Translations under genes and position numbers: made by a program
The notes under the pieces: model-generated
Databases searched by the model: none
Seen by the model: only the letters and a program-made list of their open reading frames with translations
What the model was told of the DNA's origin: nothing
From: Dichetophora obliterata
Taxonomy: Eukaryota; Arthropoda; Insecta; Diptera; Sciomyzidae
Reading direction: 5' to 3'
Length of the DNA: 64,000 bases
Assembly (NCBI GenBank): GCA_963920525.1
Contig: OY986436.1
Location: 176,660,361-176,724,360, forward strand
Shown: positions 46,833 through 56,369 of the stretch, one piece after another
How positions within the stretch are numbered: the first letter of the stretch is position 1
Layout of the letters: every line of letters starts with the position of its first letter

Positions 46833-47700
46833 GAGCAACATTTGATTAAGCGCCAACGGGACCGCGAGTACTTCGATGGGTGACCAGCAACATTACTGAG
46901 CGGTGTCAACATATTACCAGAAACATGACTACGAATAACTAACAGCACACACAAAGCATACACAACAATTAGCAACATTTGATTAAGCGCCAACGGGACC
47001 GCGAGTACTTCGATGGGTGACCAGCAACATTACTGAGCGGTGTCAACATATTACCAGAAACATGACTACGAATAGCACCGCATTTTATGCGCAGTTTTGG
47101 TTTGCTTTAAGGACGCGCTCTTCAGACTTCAGAGTTTTTGAGCGCATATTTTTGTCTACATTTTTTTCATACAAAATCAAGCAAGAAAATAGCACAGTGT
47201 TAAGACATTCGACTCTAAGCTACGCAGTCCGAGTTCAATCCCAGACTATGCAAAGCAGTTTTTTTATTTATCTTTAATGTTGTTTTCGAATTTAACTGCA
47301 TCCTCAAAGCTTACCAAAGATGCAGTAAAAATGCGCCTACTTTTGCGGACACGTAGAACAAAAAAGGAAAGTAAGCTTCATCAAAAAAGATGCGCCGCTT
47401 GCTTAAAAAACAGCGCATCATCATTAGTGTTTCAGCGCTACTTTTACCCGCTGGGTAACAGCACACACAAAGCATATACAACAATTAGCAACATTTGGTT
47501 AAGCGCCAACGGGACCGCGAGTACTTCGATGGGTGACCAGCAACATTACTGAGCGGTGTCAACATATTACCAGAAACATGACTACGAATAGCTAACAGCA
47601 CACACAAAGCATACACAACAATTAGCAACATTTGATTAAGCGCCAACGGGACCGCGAGTACTTCGATGGGTGACCAGCAACACGATAAGCATGTTGCCAA
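46833..47700 (+). repeat. Four 137-bp repeats carrying a 5S rRNA internal-promoter-like segment
   Basis: Units repeat at exactly 137 bp (46844 to 46981, and 47497 to 47634 for the same base). Each contains TTAAGC, then 15 bases, then AGTACTTCGATGGGTGACC. In the remembered Drosophila 5S gene the A-box TTAAGC is followed 16 bases later by AGTACTTAGATGGGGGACC, so 17 of 19 C-box positions agree with near-identical spacing. The rest of 5S is absent. These could act as TFIIIA/Pol III promoters; whether they do is unknown. A 379-bp insertion splits the second and third units. Confidence 0.75.
47077..47455. mobile_element. 379-bp insertion with tRNA-like core and no target duplication
   Basis: Comparison with the intact units shows that GAATAGC|TAACAGC was opened and 379 bases inserted without any duplicated base. 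The insert has an imperfect inverted pair (ATGCGCAGTTTTGGTTTGCT near 47088 against a mirror near 47397-47420). A tRNA-like segment lies at 47195-47250 with a B-box-like GAGTTCAATCC. It starts ACCGCATTTTATGCGC and ends CTTTTACCCGCTGGG. The class is unknown. Confidence 0.65.
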
Positions 47701-47871
47701 GAAAACCACTGAGCGTTACCAACATGTCGACGAGAGCACGAGTAGCAGATCATGGCAACACCAATGAGCGGTGTCAACATGTTAACGAAAACATGAGTAT
47801 AACTAACAGCAATGCTGCTACGTTAGCTGAAGGTATACAATAAATTTGATGATGAGAAAACAGGCAGTTGC

Positions 47872-48055
47872 TGACAGACAGTTGAGCCGTGCGGTTGAGC
47901 CTACAGAGGAGTAGCTGGCAGACAGTTGAATCGAGCGGTTGAGTGCACTGCAGTTGCTGACAGACAAGTGAGCCGAGCGATTGAGGTTACTGGAGTTGTT
48001 GACGAACCACCAAAGCGAGCGGAAGTACAAAAGGGAGTAGCTGCCGAACCATATC
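47872..48055 (+). repeat. Three imperfect units of about 58 bp
   Basis: GCTGACAGACAGTTGAGCCG recurs in altered form at about 47872, 47918 and 47953-48000, each followed by a GCGGTTGAG-type sequence. It lies between the 5S-like array and the minisatellite and belongs to the LTR-like unit. Confidence 0.55.
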
Positions 48056-48180
48056 AAGATAGAGGATATAGAGGAAGACACACTGAAGTAAGATTGTGTT
48101 AAAGTGATTGAGTTATTTAGACAAGTGGCGAGGATAACAGGCGAGACAAAGACTGAGGACGAACCTTACTCCTAATCAAG

Positions 48181-49369
48181 GGACAACAGGTGTCAGTTTA
48201 GTGAGGCATAGTGTCAGCTCGCAAGAGACAACTGGTTTAGCTTTGGAGGCGCAGCGTCAGCTCGCAAGGGACAACTGGTTTTAGCTTTGGAGGCGCAGCG
48301 TCAGCTCGCAAGGGACAATTGGTTTAGCTTTGGAGGCGCAGCGTCAGCTCGCAAGGGACAACTGGTTTAGCTTTGGAGGCGCAGCGTCAGCTCGCAAGGG
48401 ACAACTGGTTATAGCTTTGGAGACGCAGCGTCAGCTCGCAAGGGACAACGGGTGTCAGTTTAGTGAGGCATAGCGTCAGCTCGCAAGGGACAACTGGTTT
48501 TAGCTTTGGAGGCGCAGCGTCAGCTCGCAAGGGACAACTGGTTTAGCTTTGGAGGCGCAGCGTCAGCTCGCAAGGGACAACTGGTTTTAGCTTTGGAGGC
48601 GCAGCGTCAGCTCGCAAGGGACAACTGGTTATAGCTTTGGAGGCGCAGCGTCAGCTCGCAAGGGACAACGGGTGTCAGTTTAGTGAGGCATAGCGTCAGC
48701 TCGCAAGAGACAACTGGTTTAGCTTTGGAGGCGCAGCGTCAGCTCGCAAGGGACAACTGGTTTTAGCTTTGGAGGCGCAGCGTCAGCTCGCAAGGGACAA
48801 TTGGTTTAGCTTTGGAGGCGCAGCGTCAGCTCGCAAGGGACAACTGGTTTAGCTTTGGAGGTGCAGCGTCAGCTCGCAAGGGACAACTGGTTATAGCTTT
48901 GGAGACGCAGCGTCAGCTCCTAAGGGACAACGGGTGTCAGTTTAGTGAGGCATAGCGTCAGCTCGCAAGGGACAACTGGTTTTAGCTTTGGAGGCGCAGC
49001 GTCAGCTCGCAAGGGACAACTGGTTTTAGCTTTGGAGGCGCAGCGTCAGCTCACAAGGGACAACTGGTTTTAGCTTTGGAGGCGCAGCGTCAGCTCACAA
49101 GGGACAACTGGTTTAGCTTTGGAGGCGCAGCGTCAGCTCGCAAGGGACAACTGGTTTTAGCTTTGGAGGCGCAGCGTCAGCTCGCAAGGGACAACTGGTT
49201 ATAGCTTTGGAGGCGCAGCGTCAGCTCGCAAGGGACAACGGGTGTCAGTTTAGTGAGGCATAGGGTCAGCTCGCAAGGGACAACTGGTTATAGCTTTGGA
49301 GGCGCAGCGTCAGCTCGCAAGGGACAACGGGTGTAAGTTTCGTGAGGCGTAGCGTCAGTTCTCAAGGGG
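48181..49369 (+). repeat. 44-45-bp minisatellite, about 26 copies, with higher-order pattern
   Basis: The main unit contains TTTGGAGGCGCAGCGTCAGC followed by TCGCAAGGGACAACTGG. A second unit type replaces the middle with GTGTCAGTTTAGTGAGGCAT and appears at about 48190, 48452, 48672, 48934, 49242 and 49331. The spacing is therefore five to seven ordinary units, a higher-order repeat. It is non-coding in all frames and GC-richer than its surroundings. Confidence 0.9.
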
Positions 49370-49719
49370 CATCATCCTAGCTGGGAGCGCAGTATCAGAG
49401 TGTAAAGGGAAGAGTAGTACTAGTAACGCACCGGCTGGACAGAAGGACTGTAACCAAGACGCCAGAGTTTCCGCCCACTCAGCACGTCAACGCCCATAAA
49501 AATTAATCACCACCAAATTGCTCACTATATATCGCCTTACTATTATTATTATTACTTAGTTTATACGTAAAATTGTAAGAAATCAAACTTAAAACGTTAA
49601 ATAAAAGCTTTACTTGGAAGAACCTGAAACAAATAAATCTAATTTTTTTGACGAATCCTGGACACGACTGAGAATACCTCAGCTATAGAGCCGGAAGACC
49701 GGCAGCTTCGTTACAATGC

Positions 49720-50730
49720 TTATGACAGTTCTTGTCAGTGTTGGTAAGCAACTAAAAGCAAATTTTATCCGAGTAAGAACGCGCCTAATATATTCAATAT
49801 CAAAGTGATACTGGAATGATTTCTTACAGCTGAAAAAGATTTCTAAACTGTTGTTCGGAAAATTACCAATTTTTAAAAATTTATAAAAAAATTTAATAAT
49901 AAATTGGAAACTAGTAATGAAACATTTTTGTTCAAGCATTTTTCAACTGGAAATCAAGAAATATTCTTACTGCTGTATACTTAAAATAAATTTGGGCATG
50001 AAATTAAATATGCTAACAATATATGTTTGCGCGTGCAATACCGCGTTAATGCAAAATGGCCAAAATTAATTTAATTTCAATTTTAATCAGTTGAAAATCT
50101 ATCAATAGTTTACAATAAAATCTAGGTCAATTTGATTTTGGCGTTTTAACACCGCATGGCTTTAATAGTGTTTTTTTATTACTTGAAGTCTCTTGAAGTT
50201 CGTTTTGAGCAAAAAGAACTGTAATTAAAAATATATATTTTTTTTTAGAATTATAAAAAAACAACATAGTAATTAAAATATGCTATCATTAATTTTTCAT
50301 AAATATTTTAAGCAATTTTTATTATATCTTTTTATAAATTCACTAGCTTAGCCTGGAAAAAAAATAAATGAATTTAACCCAGTCACGGCAACAAATACTT
50401 TTAACAATATCATATTTTTTTTATATCATAAAATATCTAATTTGAAAGGTTATTATGTGTGTTTTCAAACATTGTATGAAACCAAATCCGTTTCAATTAA
50501 AAAACAAAATATTTTATCGATTATTTTTTACTAAAAAACTTTTTATGTATTTGAGATAAACCGATATTTTTTTAATAATATTCCAAAACATTCTAATAAC
50601 CTTCCAATATATCTAAAGCAACACTAAAATAATATTCAATACATCCAATAACATAAGAATAACATTTCAATAACATAAGAAATAATACTGCAAATAATTC
50701 AAAAACATTAAAAAATCTTACAATAATATT
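49720..50730. other. AT-rich interval downstream of the LTR-like unit
   Basis: The first 100 bases may be the outer flank of the Harbinger element: CAAACTAAACATATGC before the LTR-like unit continues as TTATGACAG after it, and TCAT-x-GCATA plus TAGTTTG text occurs on both Harbinger sides. Nothing else is recognisable. Confidence 0.35.
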
Positions 50731-51083
50731 AGCGAAATTACAATGCAGCAGTGGCAGCGGCAGTGATCAGCTGTTATTTTAGGAATAATGTTGTTCAATG
50801 GAAACACTCACATAACAGCAGCTGCAGTAAGCAGTACTGCTGAGGTTCGATCTATTTCTTAATTTTCTGCCACTCCCACACTGCTGCTAATACAATGAAT
50901 AAAAAAGGCAGACTGGCAGCATGAAACAATAAAAAAAAGAATTATCATTTGGCGAAAAAAAAAACATGTTTGACATCATAATACTGCTATTGCTGAAAAG
51001 TAACTTTGCTGCAGTGATATATTTAACTGTCAATGACACTGCCACTACCGCTTACGCTGCTACTGCTGAATTGTATTTTCGTT
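50731..51083. mobile_element. Palindromic CAG-rich MITE
   Basis: Left arm GCGAAATTACAATGCAGCAG and a right arm whose complement reads ACGAAAATACAATTCAGCAG are inverted. CAGC/GCTG-rich text fills both arms. It is about 350 bp with no coding sequence. Confidence 0.55.
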
Positions 51084-51918
51084 ATATTTCATACGCTTAG
51101 AAAAAAATACTTGAACATTGGTTAGACAAGTTTTGACGAAATCTCTTAATTTTCAGTGTGAGTTTCTTGTGCATTCTTAGTCAAAACTATGCTCCAGAAA
51201 ATTGGCCATTTTTTTATTTTGAGCTGTTGCAACCAACTTTTTGGAAAATTCTTAAGAAGGCTTTTAACAAGGTTGTATTTAAATATAGAAAAAAGGTTTT
51301 TTTTGCTTTTTAATATTTTTAAATTTTTGCATTTTTGCCATAAAAATTAAAGCAATTTTGGAAAAAACATGCTCCAGAAAATTGCTCATAATATTCTTTT
51401 TATTATGTTTTTGCAGCCAAAAATTTTTGAGAAATAGTAAAAATTCTTTAATTACAGACATAATGAAAGATGAAAATTATTCAAAACACTTTTTTTAGCG
51501 TTTTAAGACTATTAAGATTTTTAAAATTTTTTTATACAATTTTTCAAATCTGTTCAAAAACATGCACTAAATAATTGCGTTTAACTTCTTTGCTTGAGAA
51601 ATTAAATTAAAGAAATATGTTAAGAAAGTATTGTTTGAAGATATTATTAAATAAGTGATTTTCGAAATAGATTGCTAAATTGAAATCACTCCTCATGTAT
51701 TTAGGAAAAAGCAAAATTTTAATTAAATTCAAGTAAAATTTTTCTAAGATATTATAAACTGCAAAAGCGAATTTCTACTTAATTCAAACAAATATTTGTT
51801 ATGTTATAAGCCCACATAGAAAATTTTAACTAAATTCAAGCAAATATCTTCTAAACACACGAGCTCACGTTTATTCTTAATATAGAAAATTAGGCGACGA
51901 TTGGTTAACAACTGCGAT
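51084..51918. other. AT-rich interval without recognisable genes
   Basis: It includes repeated GCTCCAGAAAATTG text near 51190 and 51369, spaced about 180 bases, hinting at an old duplication. No gene. Confidence 0.4.
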
Positions 51919-53307
51919 TAGAGTCCGACCGAAACCGGAATTTTGGCCGAAACCGAAACCGAATATTCGGTCATTTTATAATATTCGGTCGAAACCGACA
52001 CCGAAACCTAAACTGTTATTAATATGAAAATTAAAGTTTTTATAAATGATTTTTTTTTTATATTAAAATTAAACAAAAGTACTACTAGTACGAAAAAGTA
52101 TTATTTGAATATTATAGTTTATAATAATTAACTGAAGTTAACTTTAATAATAAATGAGATAATTTTTTATTTTATTTTTTATTACAAACGTACACACTCA
52201 AAATAGTATGCACCTACAATGTACATTCTTTTAGAACTATCAAACAAAGTATTTCTGTTTTTTTAAAGGTTTCGTATTATAAAAACATAAATATGTATTT
52301 CGTTTTCTTTTTCTTTATTCCACACACATAGAATTCGTTCGGAAGTTTAATTATCAATTTTTATCTTCAGTATCTATAAAACTTTAATGTCAATTGCAAT
52401 AGAGATGATAAAATCGATAATGATAGTATCGAACGCATAAAATTAACCAAAATGTTTTGTGTTAAAACGGTTAATCAAATTAAATTCATAATTTTTGTTT
52501 TGTAAAATGCGTTGTAAATATTTTAATTAAACCAAACTTTTATATTTGAATTAAATGACTGATGCAAGAAATTTTGATATAATTCGAGAATAGCGACAAC
52601 TCTTTTTTTGAATATTTTTTTGTTGGATTATACGGATTTTAAGCTCTTAAATCGGTTGGTTTAGAAATTATAGACCTCCAAAGTTGCAAAAATGGCCTAC
52701 AAAACTTGCTGTTTTTATTTTAGTTTTCCGTATTATGGGTATCAAAAGAAAGGTAATGCAAGTACGTATTCAACTAGGTATCAAAAATGAAAATCCATTC
52801 ATAACTTTTTAAGATATACCTATGATTATATTTACAATTTGTCTGGAAAACTAGTGGTTTCCTTTTTACGAAAGCACTACACTAAAAATATTTATATCTT
52901 TAAAAGTTATGCATGGATTTTCATATTTGAGGTACCTTATTGAATAGGTATCTTAATTATATTTCTTATGATTCTGATAAATAATAAGTTTTGTTGAAAA
53001 ATTTTAAAAAATAGTATGATTTGCATTCCATTTTTCCCACCTTTGGAGGCCTATAACTTCTAAACCAATTGCGAGCGGCCTGCAATTTTTCAGATTCAGA
53101 GTTAGGAGACCGAAATCCATATAATCTAAAAAAAAAAAATTAAAAATTAAAAATTAAATTGTTGGTATTCTTGAAATGTTCCGAAATTTTTACCAAAAGT
53201 TTCGGCTAGTTTCAGCCTCAATATGGCCGAATAGCCGAGACTTGCCGAAACTGACAAAAAGGGTCGAAACTTGCCGTAACCGAAACCAAATATTCGGTCG
53301 GACACTA
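51919..53307. mobile_element. 1.39-kb non-autonomous hAT-like element
   Basis: TAGAGTCCGACCGAAA and TTCGGTCGGACACTA are inverted ends, flanked by a perfect 8-bp duplication ACTGCGAT (51911-51918, 53308-53315). TAGAG fits the hAT YARNG pattern. Subterminal zones are packed with CCGAAACCGAAA-type repeats. The centre (about 52620-53125) forms another inverted pair: GACCTCCAAAGTTG and CACCTTTGGAGG. No transposase. The target is the arm of a tRNA-like sequence. Confidence 0.85.
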
Positions 53308-53315
53308 ACTGCGAT

Positions 53316-53385
53316 GGTCGAATAAATAAGCCGATACACTTACACTCACGCAGCCGAGGTTCAAGTCTCTGAATAATGGTAATTT
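53316..53385 (+). pseudogene. tRNA-like sequence next to the hAT-like insertion
   Basis: Joining 51918 to 53316 restores AACTGCGATGGTCGAATAAA, followed by GCAGCCGAGGTTCAAGTCTC with a B-box-like GGTTCAAGTCT. No complete cloverleaf can be drawn. It is similar in layout to the tRNA-like core at 47195-47250. Confidence 0.4.
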
Positions 53386-54479
53386 TTCTATTGAATTTAA
53401 TGTTAATAATTATTTCACTTCAAAAATATGCTTGAAAATTGACGAAATCTACATAAAATTTTCTCTGCTTTAAAAAAAAAAAATTAAAACACTTATAAAA
53501 ATGGGGGCAAGGACAAACAAATTACATTTTCTTTTTTAACCTCACTTTTTAGAACCTTTTTCAAACATTTTACATAAGGTATTTTTTTTTAAAAAATCGG
53601 TATTTTTTAATCTTTTTGAAGAAATATAATGATGGTTCATAGTTGAAATAATAACGGTAAAAAATTTTTTTTTTATATTTTTACCTTCTTTTGAATTAGG
53701 AAAGTTTCAAAAATATCCAAGAAGGTGAGCTCCAATGTTGGCCGATAATTGGTGGAATCGCTTATACATAAATAAAAATTTAATATGATATATTGGTACA
53801 TGCAAAGATCATATGAACGATCGTGAACTTATTCTAAATTGCGTTGAGTCATTTTTTCTAAGATATAAAAAATGAGAATATTTTTTTTTTGTTTTTACGT
53901 TGAAACTTTGAAAATTCCTGTCTCGGAAATCTCAAATTTAATATTCAAATAAAAAATAAAAACGTAATTATATTGCATTAGAAGAAGAAAAAAAAATATT
54001 TTCAGAAAATCCTTGTTTGAGGAGTAAATATTAAATGTAGGGCTTTTAAAATGGAAATAGATAAGTTATCTTTACCAATCATCATATCTCCTTTGCAACA
54101 GCATTCAATCGTTAGTGCATATTTTTGAATTTTTTGGAATAAATTCAGGGGTTTGCATATTTTTGTATATCTTAAAATAAATGCATGTGGTTTTTGCATA
54201 TTTGATTTGATTGGCTTTTGTGATTAGCAACAATTTTAATTTAGTGTAACATTTTTTGGAAAAAAAAAATACTTATAGTTATTACTTTTCTGTTGACTTC
54301 ATATTTTAATTGTTTTGTTATTAGTATTTATATAATTTGTTCTACTAAAAAGTAAGTAAATTTAATTGTTAGCGTTTCTACTGTTTCTAAGGTTAGTGCT
54401 AAAATTTTTAACAGTTAGGAGTTCTAGTGAATCGAACACACCAGTTATGAGTTGGTGTAAATAAACTATATCAGTAGAC
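53386..54479. other. AT-rich interval without recognisable genes
   Basis: Poly-A and poly-T rich. No coding similarity or inverted repeats were noticed. Confidence 0.45.
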
Positions 54480-54790
54480 TTACTTCTCTCCTTTCAAGAT
54501 TAAAGACTGCATTTTTAATAGTTTTAAACGATCCTCATAAGGAGGAAGGTTTAAAGTATCAGTTCCACTTAAGAGCTTTAGAGCAAACATAACAAAACGT
54601 TTTTGAGTTCTTTCTATTCGTTCAACATGTACATTGTAACTTGGGGACCAAACTTGACTTCTATACTCCAAGTAAGGACGCACAATAGAATAATACAGCG
54701 TTGTAGTTGTACTATTAATTATACTTTTAAATTCTTTGGCCCAGTGTTTTATAAACGCTAGCATAAAAGATGCTTTTTTACAAATGTTAT
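54480..54790 (-). pseudogene. LINE C-terminal fragment
   Basis: The 94-codon frame reads LAFIKHWAKEFKSIINSTTT, LYYSIVRPYLEYRSQVWSPS and VERIERTQKRFVMFALKLLS. This is the conserved segment after the reverse transcriptase of Jockey- and CR1-type LINEs. It is truncated on both sides and faces the plus-strand LINE pieces at 55.6-56.2 kb. Confidence 0.8.
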
Positions 54791-55560
54791 CAATATGAAC
54801 GCTAAGCGATAGCCCTAGTTCCTAGCCCTAATTATATGGAATGACCATATGATAGTACATAGATTGTACTAAATGTTACTCATACGCACCGATGTCCATT
54901 TTAACAATCCACACAGTAATTTATACTCGGGAACTTTTAAAGTTCGAAAGCTAAAGTTGAGCTTATATATCTTAATTCATTTTGAGATCATTGTCGGGAA
55001 TTCTGCCACTCACTGTCAAAGATTTTCCCTCATCTATTTATGTTTCTTATCGCAGCATACAAAGATTTTTGCTTCCAAGTGTTAGAAAGCCTACCAATGC
55101 TTTGGATTGATTTAGAATTCTTTAGGCTGCTTTCTTCAGTCGGTCATTATACCAGTCATAATGATGAATTCAGTCACAATGAATGCTTCTCTTTGTTAAG
55201 TTCTGTAACATAAAGTAATGCATTCATGTTTATTTGTCATTTCTCTTTCAAAATAAGACCAAAAATCATATCGAAAAAAGACAGAACATCTAAACGAAGC
55301 AAATTCTTTCCACAAAATACAGGAACTGATGGATAACTTTCAAATAAATTTTTCTTTGCAAAACTTAGTGGTGTGACGTGTTTTCTTAAGTTTTGCTAAG
55401 CATGGATTTAAATTCTAATAGTAGACTTGTAGGACGTACTCAATTAGTTATTGGTAATGCTAAAGGGTAGGGGTTCGCTTTCCTCTTATCTCATTCAATT
55501 TTAAATGCAACGCTTTTTGCATAGGGAAAGTCTTATAAGTCGGAGGTTGTGGATCATACC
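54791..55560. other. Interval without recognisable genes
   Basis: No coding motif could be placed. It may contain decayed LINE sequence, but I cannot demonstrate it. Confidence 0.4.
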
Positions 55561-55562
55561 AG

Positions 55563-55762
55563 AAAACTAGTTTGGGTTTCGTCAAGGTCATGGGATACCA
55601 GAACAATGCCACCGCATTTTAAGTTTCATTATTAGAAATTCATTGGAAACGAAAAAATATTACTTAGTGGTTTTCTTAGACGTAGAACAAGCGTTTGATG
55701 GTGTGTGGAACTGTGGTATTCCATATATATTAAAATCTTTACCTCCTACGCAATTTGCAAAT
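55563..55762 (+). pseudogene. Jockey-type reverse transcriptase fragment
   Basis: FGFRQGHGIPEQCHR and VVFLDVEQAFDGVW are the Jockey-family RT motifs (normally FGFR-x-GHST and FLDVxQAFDxVW), in one frame apart from small lesions. The fragment runs to ILKSLPPTQF and then changes abruptly into a different LINE sequence. Confidence 0.8.
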
Positions 55763-56215
55763 ACTTTTGCAAAGACATTTGATACAGTAAACCATAACAA
55801 ATTAGTTAAAAAGCTGCATAGCCTAGGTTTTCATTCCAGCCTTCTAAATTCGATAAAATCATACTTAAAAAACCGCTATTAAATCGTTTACCTTTAGTCT
55901 TCAAACTTTCACAATGCCTCTTATTTGCGGATTATCTAAAAATATGTCGCTCTATAAAATCTTAAGACGACTGTGCGCTCTTGCAAGTTGATATATCTTT
56001 CCTCGCAAATTGGTGCGATGACAACAGCCTGCCCTTTAATATTTCCAAATTGTGCTTTTTTTATTAAGAACTAATTAACCTTTAATCAGCTCACATTCCA
56101 TCAAACTGTCTGTCCTAAAAAGTGTCACATCTGAAAAAGATTTCGGTATATTCTTGGAACGGCGTTTAAATTTCACAGAGCATGTTTACATCATTGTTTC
56201 GAAAGCGTGTTCTAT
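55763..56215 (+). pseudogene. Second LINE reverse transcriptase fragment fused to the Jockey piece
   Basis: AKTFDTVNHNKLVKKLHSLG and LKNRY are a different RT region (FDTV-x-H). LFADYLKICR follows at about 55930 (normally FADD), then WCDDNSLPFNISKLCFF and SEKDFGIFLERRLNFTEHVY. The junction with the Jockey segment is in frame, giving a chimeric open stretch of 79 codons at 55643-55882. Stops break the rest. Confidence 0.75.
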
Positions 56216-56369
56216 GTTTGGGTTCCTCTATTACTAGAATATTGTTGAAAGTTATTTTCTGTTATGTTTATTTGGGATTAAGAAAACTCGTTGTGCTAAA
56301 TTTCTGTGCTCCTACTCAACATCTTCAAGAACAATTTCATTTTCGTAATAATCAACACAGGTCTAATTA

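Larger units (their letters stand above)
46434..49715 (+). mobile_element. Solo LTR-like unit of 3.28 kb with 4-bp target duplication
   Basis: The unit starts TGTGACGAGGC and ends GCTTCGTTACA. Complementing the end gives TGTAACGAAGC, which agrees with the start at 9 of 11 positions. ATGC flanks both sides (46430-46433 and 49716-49719). A TATATA near 49526 and AATAAA at 49600-49605 fit an LTR promoter and poly(A) signal. Most of the unit is repeats: four 5S-like units, about 58-bp units and a 44-bp minisatellite. No gag/pol and no second LTR are present, so it is a solo LTR or an LTR-like non-autonomous element. Four-base duplications are typical of Gypsy-type insertion. Confidence 0.65.

Noticed and set aside
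46833..47700. 5S rRNA genes
   Set aside because: Only the internal promoter region (about 42 bases) resembles 5S. The flanking stems and terminator are absent.
47485..48081. Minus-strand frames across the 5S-like and 58-bp repeats
   Set aside because: They arise from repeat sequence, and their serine-rich text follows the DNA repeat.
48181..49369. Regular 44-bp repeats as a CRISPR array
   Set aside because: Units are contiguous with no unique spacers, lie in eukaryotic transposon-rich DNA and have no cas genes nearby. It is a minisatellite.
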